Positions 10,601 to 22,553 of a stretch of DNA of 64,000 nt are shown piece by piece. The position numbers and the translations under genes are program-made. The DNA lies in NCBI GenBank assembly GCA_015847255.1, contig JADLZK010010475.1, forward strand, positions 1 through 64,000. Direction: 5' to 3'. A model generated the notes under the pieces. It was not told the origin of the DNA, did not search any database, and saw only the letters and a program-made list of their open reading frames with translations. How positions within the stretch are numbered: position 1 is the first letter of the stretch; the number at the start of each line of letters is the position of its first letter. The DNA is from Hyparrhenia diplandra (taxonomy: Eukaryota; Streptophyta; Magnoliopsida; Poales; Poaceae).

Positions 10601-11474
10601 CAATCAATTTTGAGGATGGGAGCTCGACGGTGGCACGAGGCGGCGGAGCAAGGTGACCGGCGACGATGGCTTTTCTGAAAAGAAGAAAACCGACGGCGGC
10701 CGGCTTAAAAAGGAACGGACGGGGTGGTGAGGTGGCGGGAGCTTCACGAACTCGGCCAGCTGCTTAGCGCGCGCCGAAGACGCCAGAACCCGCGAGAACG
10801 GCCCGCGGCGGCGTCGGCCGGCGTGACCGGCATGGGCGTGAGCAGAGGGTACCCCAGGCGGTTCTTGTAGCCCCCAAACCCTAACTTTTGTTTTATGCAA
10901 AATTCACCCAAATTTTGAACTGAACTCGAAAAACTCCAAAAAGCAACTTGACCTAATTTTTCAAGATCTACAATTTTCACAATTGGAAGATTTTCAAATT
11001 CGGCCTCTAAATATGACTTTTTGAAATGAGGTCAAAAAGGATAAATTTGAATTCAAAATTACTTTTAAAATTACTTAAAAACTTGAAAAACTTTGTAGAT
11101 ATATTTTGTTCATCAAGAAAAGATCTACAAACTAGCTTTTGGAAATTTTGGCAAATTTTGCTTAAATTTTGAATTATGGAAAAAGGGGTAAAGAAGGGTT
11201 AGGAAATTAGGGTTTTCGAATTCAAATCAAAGTAGAATTTGATCAAATTTCATACTACCACACTATAACCATGAAAACATTCATCCATACCAAAAATTTG
11301 GATCAAACACATGTGATCAAAATAAAAGCACCATAACCCCTAAGCACAACATTTTTAAAAAAATATAAACTTATTTTAAATTGAATGCATTTCAAATTTT
11401 TCTAACCATGCATGCTTTGCAATGATCATGATGACATGGCAAAATTTTAGTGGATTATCACCAGAGGTGTTACA
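7617..11474 (-). mobile_element. LTR-like repeat, non-coding (copy 1, minus orientation)
   Basis: On the minus strand this 3.86-kb unit begins TGTAACACCTCTGGTGATAA and ends GGAGGTTACATTTTACA, so it has TGTAA...TTACA ends. Its sequence order matches the repeat at 25458-28940 in the opposite orientation, for example the CTCAACAAGACTT block near 8040 and the CTTTTGCGAAAAA block near 8135. The middle (about 9700-10870) is GC-rich; the flanks are AT-rich. No reverse transcriptase, integrase or GAG is seen, so it is a large solo LTR or LARD-type derivative. Flanking 5-mers (CTTGA and TGCAC) do not match, so no target-site duplication supports a clean insertion. Confidence 0.6.
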
Positions 11475-11751
11475 TGCACGTAGAGTAGTACGGTACGGTA
11501 TACTACGGCAGACGCAGATCGATGCATAATTGGGACATGGAAGGACCTGTCGCCCGGCCAGGAGCCGACTGAGCCTGTCGGCTGTCCAGCTGCCACGTCA
11601 TTCCACATAGTACTAGGTCTTTTCGGATTCTGAGGAGCCGATAAGTACCCTATCGACTTTCCAATCGCCAATACGATGCAATATTTACAGTTTTTGTATA
11701 ACATCCAAATCTGCAATTATTCAATAAAAAAGTTTATTTCAACAATCTACT
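11475..11751. other. Short intergenic spacer
   Basis: No coding signal or paired repeat was seen between the LTR-like repeat and the retroposed insertion that follows. Confidence 0.3.
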
Positions 11752-12081
11752 AGCTTTCTATACATGCGGGTTATCTTGGGGGAGCTTTATTGGATGCTTT
11801 ACTGCTGGCGGGGTTGCGGTGTGTTGAGCAAACAAAAGGACCCCCTCGTTGCATTGAGCAAAACAATTAGAGATGGTTGCTTCTAGAAATTTCCAATAGA
11901 GGATGGAAGATATTTTTTCGCTTCGCTTTTAGTTCCAATGTCTATGTCACGTGACACTTGGCTTGCATTTGCACTGCTTTTTTTTATTTTCCCAAACGTG
12001 TAATAATTACCGTACATATCCCTGGATGTAGAGGCCGGATTTTATTATCCATTATCTAAAAAAAAAAGCTTTCTATACATG
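11752..12081 (+). mobile_element. 5'-truncated LINE (or SINE) insertion with 15-bp target-site duplication
   Basis: The 15-mer AGCTTTCTATACATG is repeated exactly at 11752-11766 and 12067-12081. The 300-bp insert between them ends GTAGAGGCCGGATTTTATTA...CCATTATCT plus an A-tail of about 10 nt. An exact duplication next to a poly-A tail marks target-primed retroposition. The 3' end resembles grass LINE tails; no coding domain remains. Confidence 0.8.
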
Positions 12082-15000
12082 AATGTTCAGCAGATGTTGC
12101 CAATTGCCATCGCCATTAAGAATTGAGACCCCGTCCGTGGATCGTGCGGCTGAACGGTGCAAGGTGACCTCAGAGACGGCATGGGGTAGGAAGAGTGTCT
12201 TTTGCCGGAACGCAAGCGGGAATGGACAAGCTTTTGGCGTGCTTTGCTAGCGGGCGATGAGATAACGTTACAAATTCAGAGTGGGCGGGGCCGGCCGCCG
12301 CCGCTGATTCTTTTACCTGACCTTCCACGTCGGAGTCGGTGTGGAAGGGCTGGATCGTGGTGACCATTCACGCACTTACCTGCATATACAAATACTACAC
12401 CAAGGAAGAGGGTGAGATTGCTAGTGTGCTGCTTAAGTCATGTTTCTCCATTGCTGGTGTCCTATTTCTGGTGCTAGTTGGTATAGAATTGACGATGTGT
12501 TTACATCCTGCTTTTGTGACATGTTGAGATATGCAACTATGCAAGTCGTAGTCAACCTGGACAGTCATTGGAGATTTTGACAAGTTCAAGTGTTCATTCA
12601 AGGCTTGATTAGCTAGATGTCCATTCAGGTTGGCTTCTGGAGAATTAGCGAGGTGCGTATAGTGGTCAATATGGCCGTAATGGATTGACCATTGACGTTA
12701 AACGTACTGCCCCTGTTTCCAGGTCACTAGTAGTACTCAGTTTCCAACCGAGGTCAAGTCTTCTCGGAAACGACAAAATCAGTACTGCTCTATCGAGGGT
12801 GATGTCATACACTCTACTAAACACTTCCCGGAAACTCTGCTTTTCTTCCAAAGTCTGATTTCTTCCCCTAGTTCCGTTCTGTATTTTTCTGTCAAAGTCT
12901 GCTTTCGAAACTCTATTATCGTTTCAGGCTTCTTTCAGGTTTCAGCCTTTAAGGTGATCGAATATTCGAATGTGCCAAGTCAACAATTCTGATGCATACT
13001 CCACTTCTATTCCTAAGTTGTAAAGAAAACAATTGAAACAGGTTATCTAGCCACAAGATTAAAAGATAAATCTGCAAACGATGCTAACAACCGATCAATG
13101 CTCTGAGGGGTTGGAAGCTCTCGAATTAACATGAAGAAAATCTAGAGTATGCTACAAAACCTTACTACATATGAAGTGTGAACAATCCAAAGAGGTTCTA
13201 ATTAACACACAGAAAACAAATCTGGAGTATTTCAGATTCACAACTCATTATAAATCCTTCTTTAATTTGACAGGCGAAAGCGAACTTTTCTTTCGGGTCA
13301 ACAAGTACAGAGTACTACGCATACAAGCAACCAGGAAAGTATTTATATATATATACTTGATTATTCTGCAGAGCATGAGCAGATGGTAGCTCATCTAGGC
13401 TTAACCACCTCGTCCTGTCCTCCCAACAGGAAAGCAATGATCGATAAGAGCATATGCGTATCTTGGCCTGCCAATGCCATGGGATCTTGCTAATAGCCTA
13501 ATACCCCCCCACCATTGGAAAAAAAATCGCAATTATTGAAACGTGACGTTGTCGTTCTCATTATATTGCATTTGATCTTTCTCCCTCGATGAGTTGCTAG
13601 CACTACTTGCCTGGCCCAAGAAAATGACGATCCAGCAAAAGACAACTTGCTTATATAATATAATCCATTGTACTCATATATCGCGCACCAATATATACTT
13701 TTTTCTGTACTACCGTCTACCGGTTGTTGTATGCCCATGATGTAGTGGAGTTGGAGACAGTCTTCCACGAAATTAGACTCGTACTAATCAAATCCACAAA
13801 TATGGTGCTTAGTTCCTTCTAGAAGTTAGTATTTAATTGGTTCTGAATTTCTGATCATCATCAGATTCAGACTGTATCACACGGTTTCAGTTTATGCATA
13901 GAAACTCTGAAGGATTTCTCTTGCTTTTGCTGATGAAAAAGATGGTTCGTCAGAGAATTCCTGGACGGAGGAATTCCAGTTGCTTAATTTCCATGTTAAC
14001 CGCTACGTCTGCAAAGGCTGAGAGTCTGAGAGCTCAAGTGACGCAAAGCATGCCGTGCATTTTATGGCATGTCACTGTCCACGGCACGCCACAGAGATCT
14101 GATTCGCTTATCTACTTGGGGGCAAAAGATTGCCGTTTTTGCCTCAACAAACACTGCACCGGGACGCAGCTTTTGTTTGCATATCTTTTGCATCCAGATT
14201 TCCCCGTGGCTTCATTCCTAGTACTGCCCAAAAGGAACGCCGTCAGAGGTTCAGGAACAAAAAGGCACGCAGTACCTTGCCTTATGCTGTTATGCAAAAC
14301 GCGATGCAATACGCCAAATTGTTTTTCCATTGCGACATTTTCTCTCCAAAAAGTATATTCTTTTTACAACGACGGGGCAAGTATAAAAGATCTTGAAAAT
14401 TAACGAGCGCATTGTGTAGTTGTGTGGTCTGAATCTCGTTCTGATCAATACTTGGCTGCCCAGCTCTGAAACAATCAATCTTCAGTGAAGAGATTCGTAT
14501 GCGGTCGTGATAGATCGACCTGCAGATATTTCTGTGATCTTGTCTCGAGATTGCGATTGATAGCGAGGCGCAATAAGAGAACCTGTAAGATTCGATTGGC
14601 CGATCGATCGATCCCTTCTTACTCCACAAGCAAGTCTCAACGACGCCTCTCTCATCACATGATCACGTTCACGTCGCTAGCGCCGGAAAAGCAGCACTTC
14701 ACCGTCTCCACTGTCATCAAACCGGACCGCCGGTAGCAGTTACCGCCATACTTACCGCGTGTCCTAGCTAGCTTGTCGCCTTTTTCCACTCGGTAACTGC
14801 TCCATCAAAGCGTGCCGGGCCTTGTTAAACTAGGTCCGTTTATAAAAAGGCATATGTACAGCGCAAGATGAAAGGCTTGGAATAAAACCGTTCGAATTTG
14901 CCTGCAAATTCACGCCTGGCATTGTCCGTGTTGCCAAGGGTAGATCGCCAACACGAAAGGAAAAAAAAATGTTGCGAAGGGTAATTTTGGTACATGTTGG

Positions 15001-15455
15001 ATCTCAAAATGGAACGTTACCAAGAGGTGGTTGGACCATAATGTGTGCTTGCATGGCTGGATCGACCAAGATTTCCTTTTGTACACGAAAAATTTCAAAA
15101 TGTCATTAAAAATTGCCATTTATAACTGAAAAATAATTATCAGCGTGAAATTTGTTACGTCCTTTTCTCATCCCTGACACACTTCCCCGTGACCGAAATA
15201 AATGCCCAATAATTACCCAGCGGATGCCTTCAATTCAAAAAAAAAAAAAATCCAGGGTTGGATTCCATATATACGGTTATACCAGTGGTGTAAAAAGCGA
15301 TATATATTACGTCGGGCAGACGTCAGGTGGCCGCGACCGCTTCCACATCCGTGAGAGGCCGGGATAAAATCCGCCGCGGCCGCCTCCACCCTCTTCGACT
15401 AGCTTCTCCAAATCCCTCCCCTTGCAAGGGGCGGAGGGGAGCAGTGCGCGTGGCT
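12082..15455. other. Intergenic, including the DUF1685 promoter at the right end
   Basis: The scattered open frames on both strands (for example 13894-14403 plus) have no recognisable motifs. A weak internal repeat (AATTAACAyx...GAAAAxxxAAATCTxGAGTA) lies at 13125-13230. TATA-like stretches occur near 15268 and 15299, about 160-190 bp before the DUF1685 start codon, and are candidate core promoters. Confidence 0.35.
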
Positions 15456-16136
15456 ATGGAGGAGCTTATTGGCGGCGGCAGCAAGAAGGCGGCTCTTATC
15501 GGCGGCGGCGGCAAGAAGGCGGCGCCCGCAATGGGGCTGCAGAAACAGAATTCGTGGTCGCCGGATATCGAGCGCGACGAGGTGTGGGAGCGCCGGCGTA
15601 GGGGCATGCGCCGCGGAGGCACGGCGTTACGGCGCGTCCGGAGTGTCACCGACGACGATCTCGACGAGCTTCGTGGGTGTATTGATCTGGGGTTCGGCTT
15701 CGAGCCGGCCCCCGCTGGTTCTGGGTCCGGTTGCGCAGCCTGCGGCGGCGCTGGGAGGAACCGCCTTGTAGAGACGCTGCCGGCTCTCGATCTTTACTAC
15801 GCTGTCCATGGCGGAGGTGACGGATTGACGTGCTCATGTGGCGGCGCGTCTGAGGTATCTTCCGAGGAGTCGCCGCTCGGTAGTCCTATGTCCATACTTT
15901 CTCCAGGTAATTTTAATTTTCGACCACAGATAGCTTTTGTGCTCGCATGCATCTAATCCGATAGTACAGTATTTTTTTTATGTCCTGTGAGGTTTGATTG
16001 TTGATATGCGTCGATCCAAATGCGATTGGAGATTACTTACCCGTTCGTTCATACAGGCGACCCGCCGGAGACGGTGAAGATGCGGCTGAAGCAGTGGGCG
16101 CAGGTGGTTGCGCTGTCCATGCTGAACCGCCACTGA
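15456..16136 (+). CDS. DUF1685 family protein (two exons, intact)
   Basis: Exon 1 is 15456-15906 and exon 2 is 16057-16136, with a GTAATT...ATACAG intron in phase 1. Joined they give 531 nt, a 176-residue protein with no frame problem. It has a Gly/Lys-rich start (MEELIGGGSKKAALIGGGGK), then the DUF1685 signatures VRSVTDDDLDELRGCIDLGF, LVETLPALDLYYAV and, across the splice, SPGDPPETVKMRLKQWAQVV. The splice is supported because only the joined product carries the complete C-terminal family motif. The ATG at 15456 is the first in the frame. DUF1685 proteins are small plant proteins of unknown molecular function with no catalytic motif visible here. The C-terminus (ALSMLNRH) departs from the usual cysteine-containing ending I recall for the family. 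Confidence 0.85.
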
Positions 16137-18563
16137 GCTCTCGCCGACGGCCGCCGCTACCTTCAATTGGGAGGAGAGAAAATCAATCATTTGAGATGCA
16201 ACAGCAGAAGGTATCGCGGTCGCCTCGAGCAGAAAAAAAAGAGGAGAAAAAGAAAGGAAAAAAAAATTTCGGTTAGGTTTTGGTGGTTTCACCTTGCACC
16301 CATATCCTGATCAACTTTCATTCACCATGATGATATGATTGCGTTCAAGACAAAACATAATGCCTAATCACTTGGGTTAATTGTTAATTCTCTTTTCAGC
16401 TAATCTATATTAGTTTCTCATCTTAGATCTTTGTGTATGTTTCATGAGCTAGATTAATTTTATCTCAAATGATCTGTGCTTGTTTTATTATCTATACTAT
16501 GTTCTGCGCTGAAGCGATCTGTGTTTGATTCTCAATTTCGATGAAATCTCTTGTCAGTTTCTCAACATTGATGAAATCTCTGTCAGTTTCTCAACATTGA
16601 TGAAACCTTTGTGAATCCATAGTTCAAACCTCTCATCAATTAAACCTTAGAATTCATAGTTGAAACTTCTACGTGGTTGCATCGATTGAGATGTCTAAAT
16701 TCTATGTGGTTGCATCGGTTGGGATGTCTAAATTTTCATCAAACCCAGGAGAGGTGCAATTCCTCGGGTTGATGGTTGGAAAACTCTCGTGTCGTTCATC
16801 AGTTGTGAAATTTCTATGTGGAAATAAATTCCTCCGGTTGATGGTTGGTGGAAAGCTCTCGTGTGGTTATTGGTTGTGAAATTTATATGTTGTTGCATCG
16901 GTTGGGATGTCTAAATTTTCGACAAAGAAATTCCTCCGGTTGATGGTTGGAAAACTATTTTGTGGTTCATCGGTTGTGAAATTGCCCTTTGCAGCTACCG
17001 CATCCCTGTGCTTCGTGTTTCAGAGAATTGTTTGTTGAATAGAGACGACAGGCTGTGGTCTGTCTGGAGCTCTGCATTCTGGAGTTTGGCTGTCCCTTTC
17101 TGTCGTTTCGGCACAGCGAAGCTGTGTTTTAGCTGCTGCGGCCTCGTCCAGTCGTCTCCGTTCGTCGCTCTGCGTCATGCTCGCTGCCAATGTCACGTTG
17201 AGCTGCTGCCGATTGCAACAGCAAGCAGGGCCAGGAGGGGGTGGGGGTGCGCACGGCCACATCACGGCAGCCGCTGGCCAGTAACACACCTTGTTTGTGC
17301 AAGGTCCCGTTGGCTACCCAGTTCAGCTTTTTGAGTCCAGAGGCCACTCAGTGCTGCGCGCCGTGCAGGCCGTGCATCCTCTTTAATGGCAGACGGCATT
17401 GACACTTGCAAGCAATGGCGATGGTGGGCGCGGTCTGTTGAACTGCACGGTTTGGCCCTGGTCCAGCACCTGCCTAATAATCAACTAATCAAGGACAGAC
17501 AACAATGTGGTTACAGCACTAATGCGGTCTCGTATGTATAATTCAGAGTAACCTTCAGCCAGCGTTAATGGACTGAACGAGCGATGGTGGTTCCTCTGTA
17601 GCCTGTACCCGAGGCGTACCGGCGTCTTCAGCCCGTGTCGTCTGCATCGTACCGGAATGCAGCAGGCGTCTTCAGCCAGGACCGACCGATTCCATGGGCG
17701 CCGTGAGATGCCTTCAGTTGAGGGACCTTCGTTCTTCCATGCGTTACACGGGCCTGGCTAGATGGCCAACTGATCTGACAGATGCCTCCAACACTGCACG
17801 TGTCTAGACGGCGAGTCCTGTTAATTGCGATTAGGATGGCCACGACAGCGAACATGGCACGCCGCAGCGTGTCCCACTGCAAGCCAGCCAAACCACAACA
17901 CGAGCTCCCGGGTCCCGGCCAAGCGCACCACACGAGCTCACAGGGACCATCCATAGGTTTGTAGCGTCGTCGTATGATTGAAGGCAGCACTCACTGATTC
18001 CCTTCCAATCAAGCACAACAAGAGCGACGCGACCGGCGAGCAGCGATCATCACCGACGATGCCCGGAATGTCGGACTCACCTCAGGCGAGTCACCTGCCA
18101 ATTTGGTTGCAAAATCTGGGTGGCAAACCAAACATCTTCAGAAGTGTACACATACTCCATTCTTAAGCAATGTTCAGGCACAGCGGACATCTACAGTTGT
18201 AAAGTCCACATGGTAAACAAATTGGTTTTATAAAGCACAAGGACTAATGATACACAGTCATGGTATAATACCAAACCAGAAAGTTCGAAGAAGTATTACA
18301 GAGTACAGACACTCTTCACGGGTCAATAAGCTGACCGGACTGAATCTACATACAAATCCTCTATTCCATCGAACACCTTTTGCAAATGGCCAAAACCTAT
18401 CAAGTGAAAAAATCCCATGCAATCTATCCGCCTACGAGACTGAAGCTCTGGATTAATGGCTCTATCAACAAGGGCAACTCTAGCCATTGTGTGTTCATGT
18501 TCACCTACTATATACTCCTTCAGACGAGTGATACTGCTAGGTAGAGCCGGTACAGGTCACAGC
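16137..18563. other. Downstream of DUF1685 and 3' flank of the bZIP gene
   Basis: Apart from the repeat patch at 16660-16985, I see no gene. 17000-18160 is moderately GC-rich with short frames lacking known motifs. The part next to 18563 should hold the bZIP 3' UTR on the minus strand. Confidence 0.35.
16660..16985. repeat. Degenerate interspersed tandem repeats
   Basis: Three modules recur. TTGCATCGrTTGrGATGTCTAAATT appears near 16677, 16707 and 16893. CCTCsGGTTGATGGTTGG appears near 16762, 16832 and 16936. GTGGTTxxTxGGTTGTGAAATT appears between them. The order varies a little, suggesting repeated duplication and deletion. The GTTTCTCAACATTGATGAAA pair just upstream (16555-16610) is a separate small duplication. 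Confidence 0.7.
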
Positions 18564-21500
18564 TTACCACGGACCTGTAAATGTCCTCCGCAGACAAATT
18601 CTCTTTGCCGTGGGTCCAACTTGCCGTCTCATTCTCTCCAGGACCTGCAGCAATCATCAAAACATTTGTTATTTTTGAGCAAACAGGATCTGAGGTATGC
18701 TTTTCTATACAGAACTAGCGATCGGTAATAACAGCAGTGGTCTAATCCTTTGTCCCTTTTTAGCAAAACATAAGTGTAAATTGAAACTTGCAAGAGTCAG
18801 AACATGAAGTTCTGTACAAAACAAATAAATAGTAGTTTTCCATGCATAAAAAAAACAATGGGTGTCTCCATAAACTTTTCCTCTACAAGAGTTTATACTG
18901 AGGTGGGGAACAGCCCAGAACAAAATAAGCTAAATAAAATTGACCACGAATCTCATGGAATGTCAGATAGAGAAATAATATGTTTGCTTTGTGCAAAATC
19001 CACTTTTTTCAACTAAGTAATACTATGCATAGTTTTTGAAATGAAGCTAGGAAATTGCAATTGAGCATCAATCTTATTGGTCTCATTTCTCATAACATCC
19101 ACATCGGTTTTGACCTTAATCATTTCTTCAGCTTCTGCAGCTTTACTTCACATACAAGGTATTGCTTTAGTCAAATATGGGCATGATAGACTGATAGTTT
19201 GAATCCAGAACTCTCTGATATCAGTAGTTGTCAATGGACAACAACATTTCTCTTATGAACAAGTCACAGAAACCACAAGATTAGAATACTTTTATTTTCT
19301 TCACTGATGAGGCTTCAAACCATCCATTGCCAATCAAGTAAACAAAAGACGCAAAAGTGATACAATCATAGAGCTATATTATACTCATGATGTTGATAGG
19401 GTTGATTGTAATACTTCATGACAAGGGGATCCACATATTATAGAATTCCTTTTCTAGACTAGAAAACAATTTTGTTTACATCAACCAAGTTCACTGTTAG
19501 AGTGCTAGTAATGAAACGACAGAGCCTACTGCAACCAGAGCAAAAGTAGCCTCTTCAAAATGGGAAGAAATTACATCATTCTTTTGCTTCTCCAACATTT
19601 CGACCTGCAAATTAGAAAAGATAGTCGGTTACTAAACAACAGGATGTAAGGATTGCAATCGCACTACACAAAAAAACAGTCAGATAAGAGGCTGCAAAGA
19701 TATTAACATGAATCAGAATCAAAGAAGATTTCACAGAAAGAAGGCAAGCAACTAGTCATAAATGCCAATTACAGTAGCTCCTTCGTTGGTAAACTAATTT
19801 AAGAGCAAATTATAGAGGAAAAGGACAACTCTTATGAACTAGATACACACTAAAGATCTATGGTTTTTTATCTGATAGACTTTGACTGCATCTCATTTTG
19901 TCAAATGCTCTATGGTGATTATCATCACAATTATCATCACAAAAAGTGCTCCATAGTTCCTTCTGCTAAAAGCTAAATGTACTGTGGCGGTCGATGGAAA
20001 ATAAAAACAAAAATTGATAACTTGACCTTTTGAAAACTTAATAAAGTAAATAGTGTACAAGTATTTATAATAAAAAGACGTGACAATGTTCTAATGAACA
20101 GAAGGTTCTCTGGAATCCCTAACAGTCTCAATTTCAAGTGTGGATACTAATTAAACTATTTCAGAAGAAGTACTTTCATAAGCTAATATACATGTGACCC
20201 AAGAAATAAAAATGCAAACATTGTATGAGCATACCTGCTTCTTATGCAATTCATCATTCAGCTCTTTAAGTTTTGCTACCTCAGCTTCCAGCTCCATCAT
20301 ATATGCCTGGCAAATATTACAAAGTACAGTTATGTCTAAAAATCGCAAGAAGTTTTAGAAGTCTGAGACAAAGGAGACTAGATTCATTCAGAAACAGTAT
20401 TCGATTTACATTCCTACTACATCCTACATGTCCAAGACATAAGCAGTTTATATTCTTATTTTGCAAACAACTGATAACTTCAAATGCTTATACCAATGTA
20501 CATAGCATAAATAGTCACACTACTGAGTCATTAATTCTAGTTTATTTCAAGCAAAGCTGGCGCCAAAGAATTGCCATGGTGAGATTTTCTCAAGTTCAAC
20601 ACTGTTCTTACGAAGTATTTAACATTGAACTTACACAGCTACAAGCGTCAGTATAACTGCTACTAGTAAGCAGGAAACTAATCATACAGACAGAACATTA
20701 CCTGTTTCCTCTGACGCGACCTCGCGGCGGACTCCCGGTTCTTGATCATCCGGCGCTGCCTCCTCTCAACCACCTTCTCCATAGCTGGTGGCTTCCTTCC
20801 CCTCAAACCAGCACCGAAAACGTACGGCACCGGTGATGGCGACAGAGAGGACAAGTCGTCTCCTTCCATCTTGCCGAACCCGCTTGCCGTCACCGGCCGC
20901 GGCGATACCGCCGGGGCCACAGGACCACCCCCCTGCTGCTGACCGACAGCCGCCGACACCAACCCATTCCCGAATTGCAGCGAAGGCACCAAGGGAGCGA
21001 ACACATTGCCATGGGGAAACAGCATTGGTGGCTGCGGAGGAGGTGGCGGGCAGACCGGAGCTGGCACTACGGGCGGCGGCGCGGTCATGTCCTCCCTCAC
21101 CACGCCTGCGCGAACAAGGAACTCCTCCAGCGTGATCTCCCCGAGCGTGGGCTGGCGCTGGGCCGGTGGGGGCGGCGCCGCAGCCTCAGCGGATGGTCCT
21201 CCGCCGACGTACATGAGGTCCCGCCAGACCTCGTCGACGGTCTTCTGGCTGAGCGTGCGGGGAGGGTGAGCGAGCCCTGGCGCTGGATGGACGCCGCCCG
21301 CGCGGCGTGGGCGTGGTCCGCCGCCGCCGCCGCCGAAGACGCGTTGGCGGCCGCGACGTTCTGTATCTCCTCCGCGGACCAGATGCTGCGGAGGAGCTCG
21401 TCCATGTTCATGGACCCGAAGTCCTTTGCTGCCCCGCCGAGCGAGCTCTGGAACTCGTCGAACGTGAGCGAGTACACCGACCCCCGCCGCGCCAGCGGGA

Positions 21501-21577
21501 GCGGCGTCATCGGCGGCAGGGTGCTCCGGCTCCTGCTCCTGCTGCTGCTGCCTCCCGCTTCCTCCCGGGAAATTCAT
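18564..21577 (-). CDS. ABA-responsive group A bZIP transcription factor (TRAB1/ABI5-like), with compensating frameshifts
   Basis: Four exons on the minus strand: 21577-20702, 20306-20235, 19604-19575 and 18644-18564, all with GT-AG introns. The joined CDS is 1059 nt (352 residues). The start MNFPGGSG matches the family. The TLSQKTVDEVWRDLMY and TLGEITLEEFLVRAGVV phosphorylation motifs, the basic region RRMIKNRESAARSRQRKQ, the leucine zipper (AYMMELEAEVAKLKELNDEL) and the terminal ICLRRTFTGPW motif are all in frame. The nuclear protein class binds ACGT-core ABRE elements in abscisic acid and stress responses. One oddity: between about 21550 (a CAG-rich tract) and about 21260 (a C run) the family sequence, including LARRGSVYSLTFDEFQ and MNMDELLRSIW, lies in another frame. 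Two opposite 1-nt shifts restore the frame but replace roughly 95 residues and the first conserved motif. This is either two sequence errors or a damaged allele. Start alternatives upstream (to 21673) are in frame but lack family support. Confidence 0.85.
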
Positions 21578-22408
21578 CCCTGATTCGCGTCGCTCACCAA
21601 ACTCGACCCAATTCACAAGAGCCCCCGCAAGCACGCGCACGCGCTCACGCACGCCCCCGAATGGAGCCGCCAATCAGGTGAGCTCAGAGCAGGGGTTAGG
21701 CGGAGCAGAGTGGCTTAGCGACAGGAGAATACCAGAATTAGCAAGGGAAATTCCACGGATCAAGAGGAATTTGGTGGGGAGACCTGAGAGGGGAGGTGGA
21801 GGACGCGCGCTGGTGCCTGGTGTCTGGCCGCGCAGGTGGTGCGGGAGGTCAAGACCGCGGCGGCGAGGCGAGGGGAAGACAGGTGTCGCCCCCGAGGAGC
21901 CGTGTGGGGGGCGTTTAAAACGCCGCCAGGCCCGAGGCCGCGACGAAATCTCAACGGAGTTGGGTGCGCGCCGGGCAATAAAGTACCGAGTCTACCCTTG
22001 GCGTTTGGCCTCGCGCACGCCGCACCCGTACACAGACAGAAGCCTAGGATCTCGCGCCTGCCCACCGGCCACGGCTGATTCCTTCCTCTCCTCGTGCTAG
22101 CCTGCTAGGACGAAGGAATTGCCGGCTGGGACGGCATGTCAGTGAGTCGAAAATCTGCTGGGTGCAGCGCTCGGGTGGGACAAGGCCTTTTTTTCCAGGT
22201 CCCGTCCCGTTCGTTGGACAGAACGTGGGTGTGGTGGTGGTGGGCTCCGCCGCTCCGGAGCGCGCAACGTGGCGGCCTCGGCACGATGACGGCCCGCGAC
22301 GCGACGGGCTGCCCAATGGGCGCGTGCAAGGTGGGAGGATCTGGGCGCGCGCAGCCAAAGCGATTGGACGGACGGATCGGGGACCGGCCACCGGCCATGA
22401 GCCCATGA

Positions 22409-22416
22409 TGACGTCA
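22409..22416. promoter_or_regulatory. Palindromic TGACGTCA site upstream of the bZIP gene
   Basis: A perfect TGACGTCA palindrome lies about 830 bp upstream of the bZIP start codon, in GC-rich 5' flanking DNA. This is a known bZIP binding core (C-box/CRE type). Function here is inference from the motif and its position only. Confidence 0.3.
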
Positions 22417-22553
22417 GATGCCGCTGATTGATTGGCTGATGCCGCGTTTGTGAGCGAGGCAAGGTCGGAGCACGTCCAGCGGCGGCTGGCAATGCGTGCG
22501 CGTGCGCTGCAGGTGTCCAGGCGAGCGAGTCCGCGAGCACGCACACGGCCAAA

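Noticed and set aside
13375..13500. Possible minus-strand coding end near 13390-13490
   Set aside because: The short frames do not extend or match any family, and no splice support was found.
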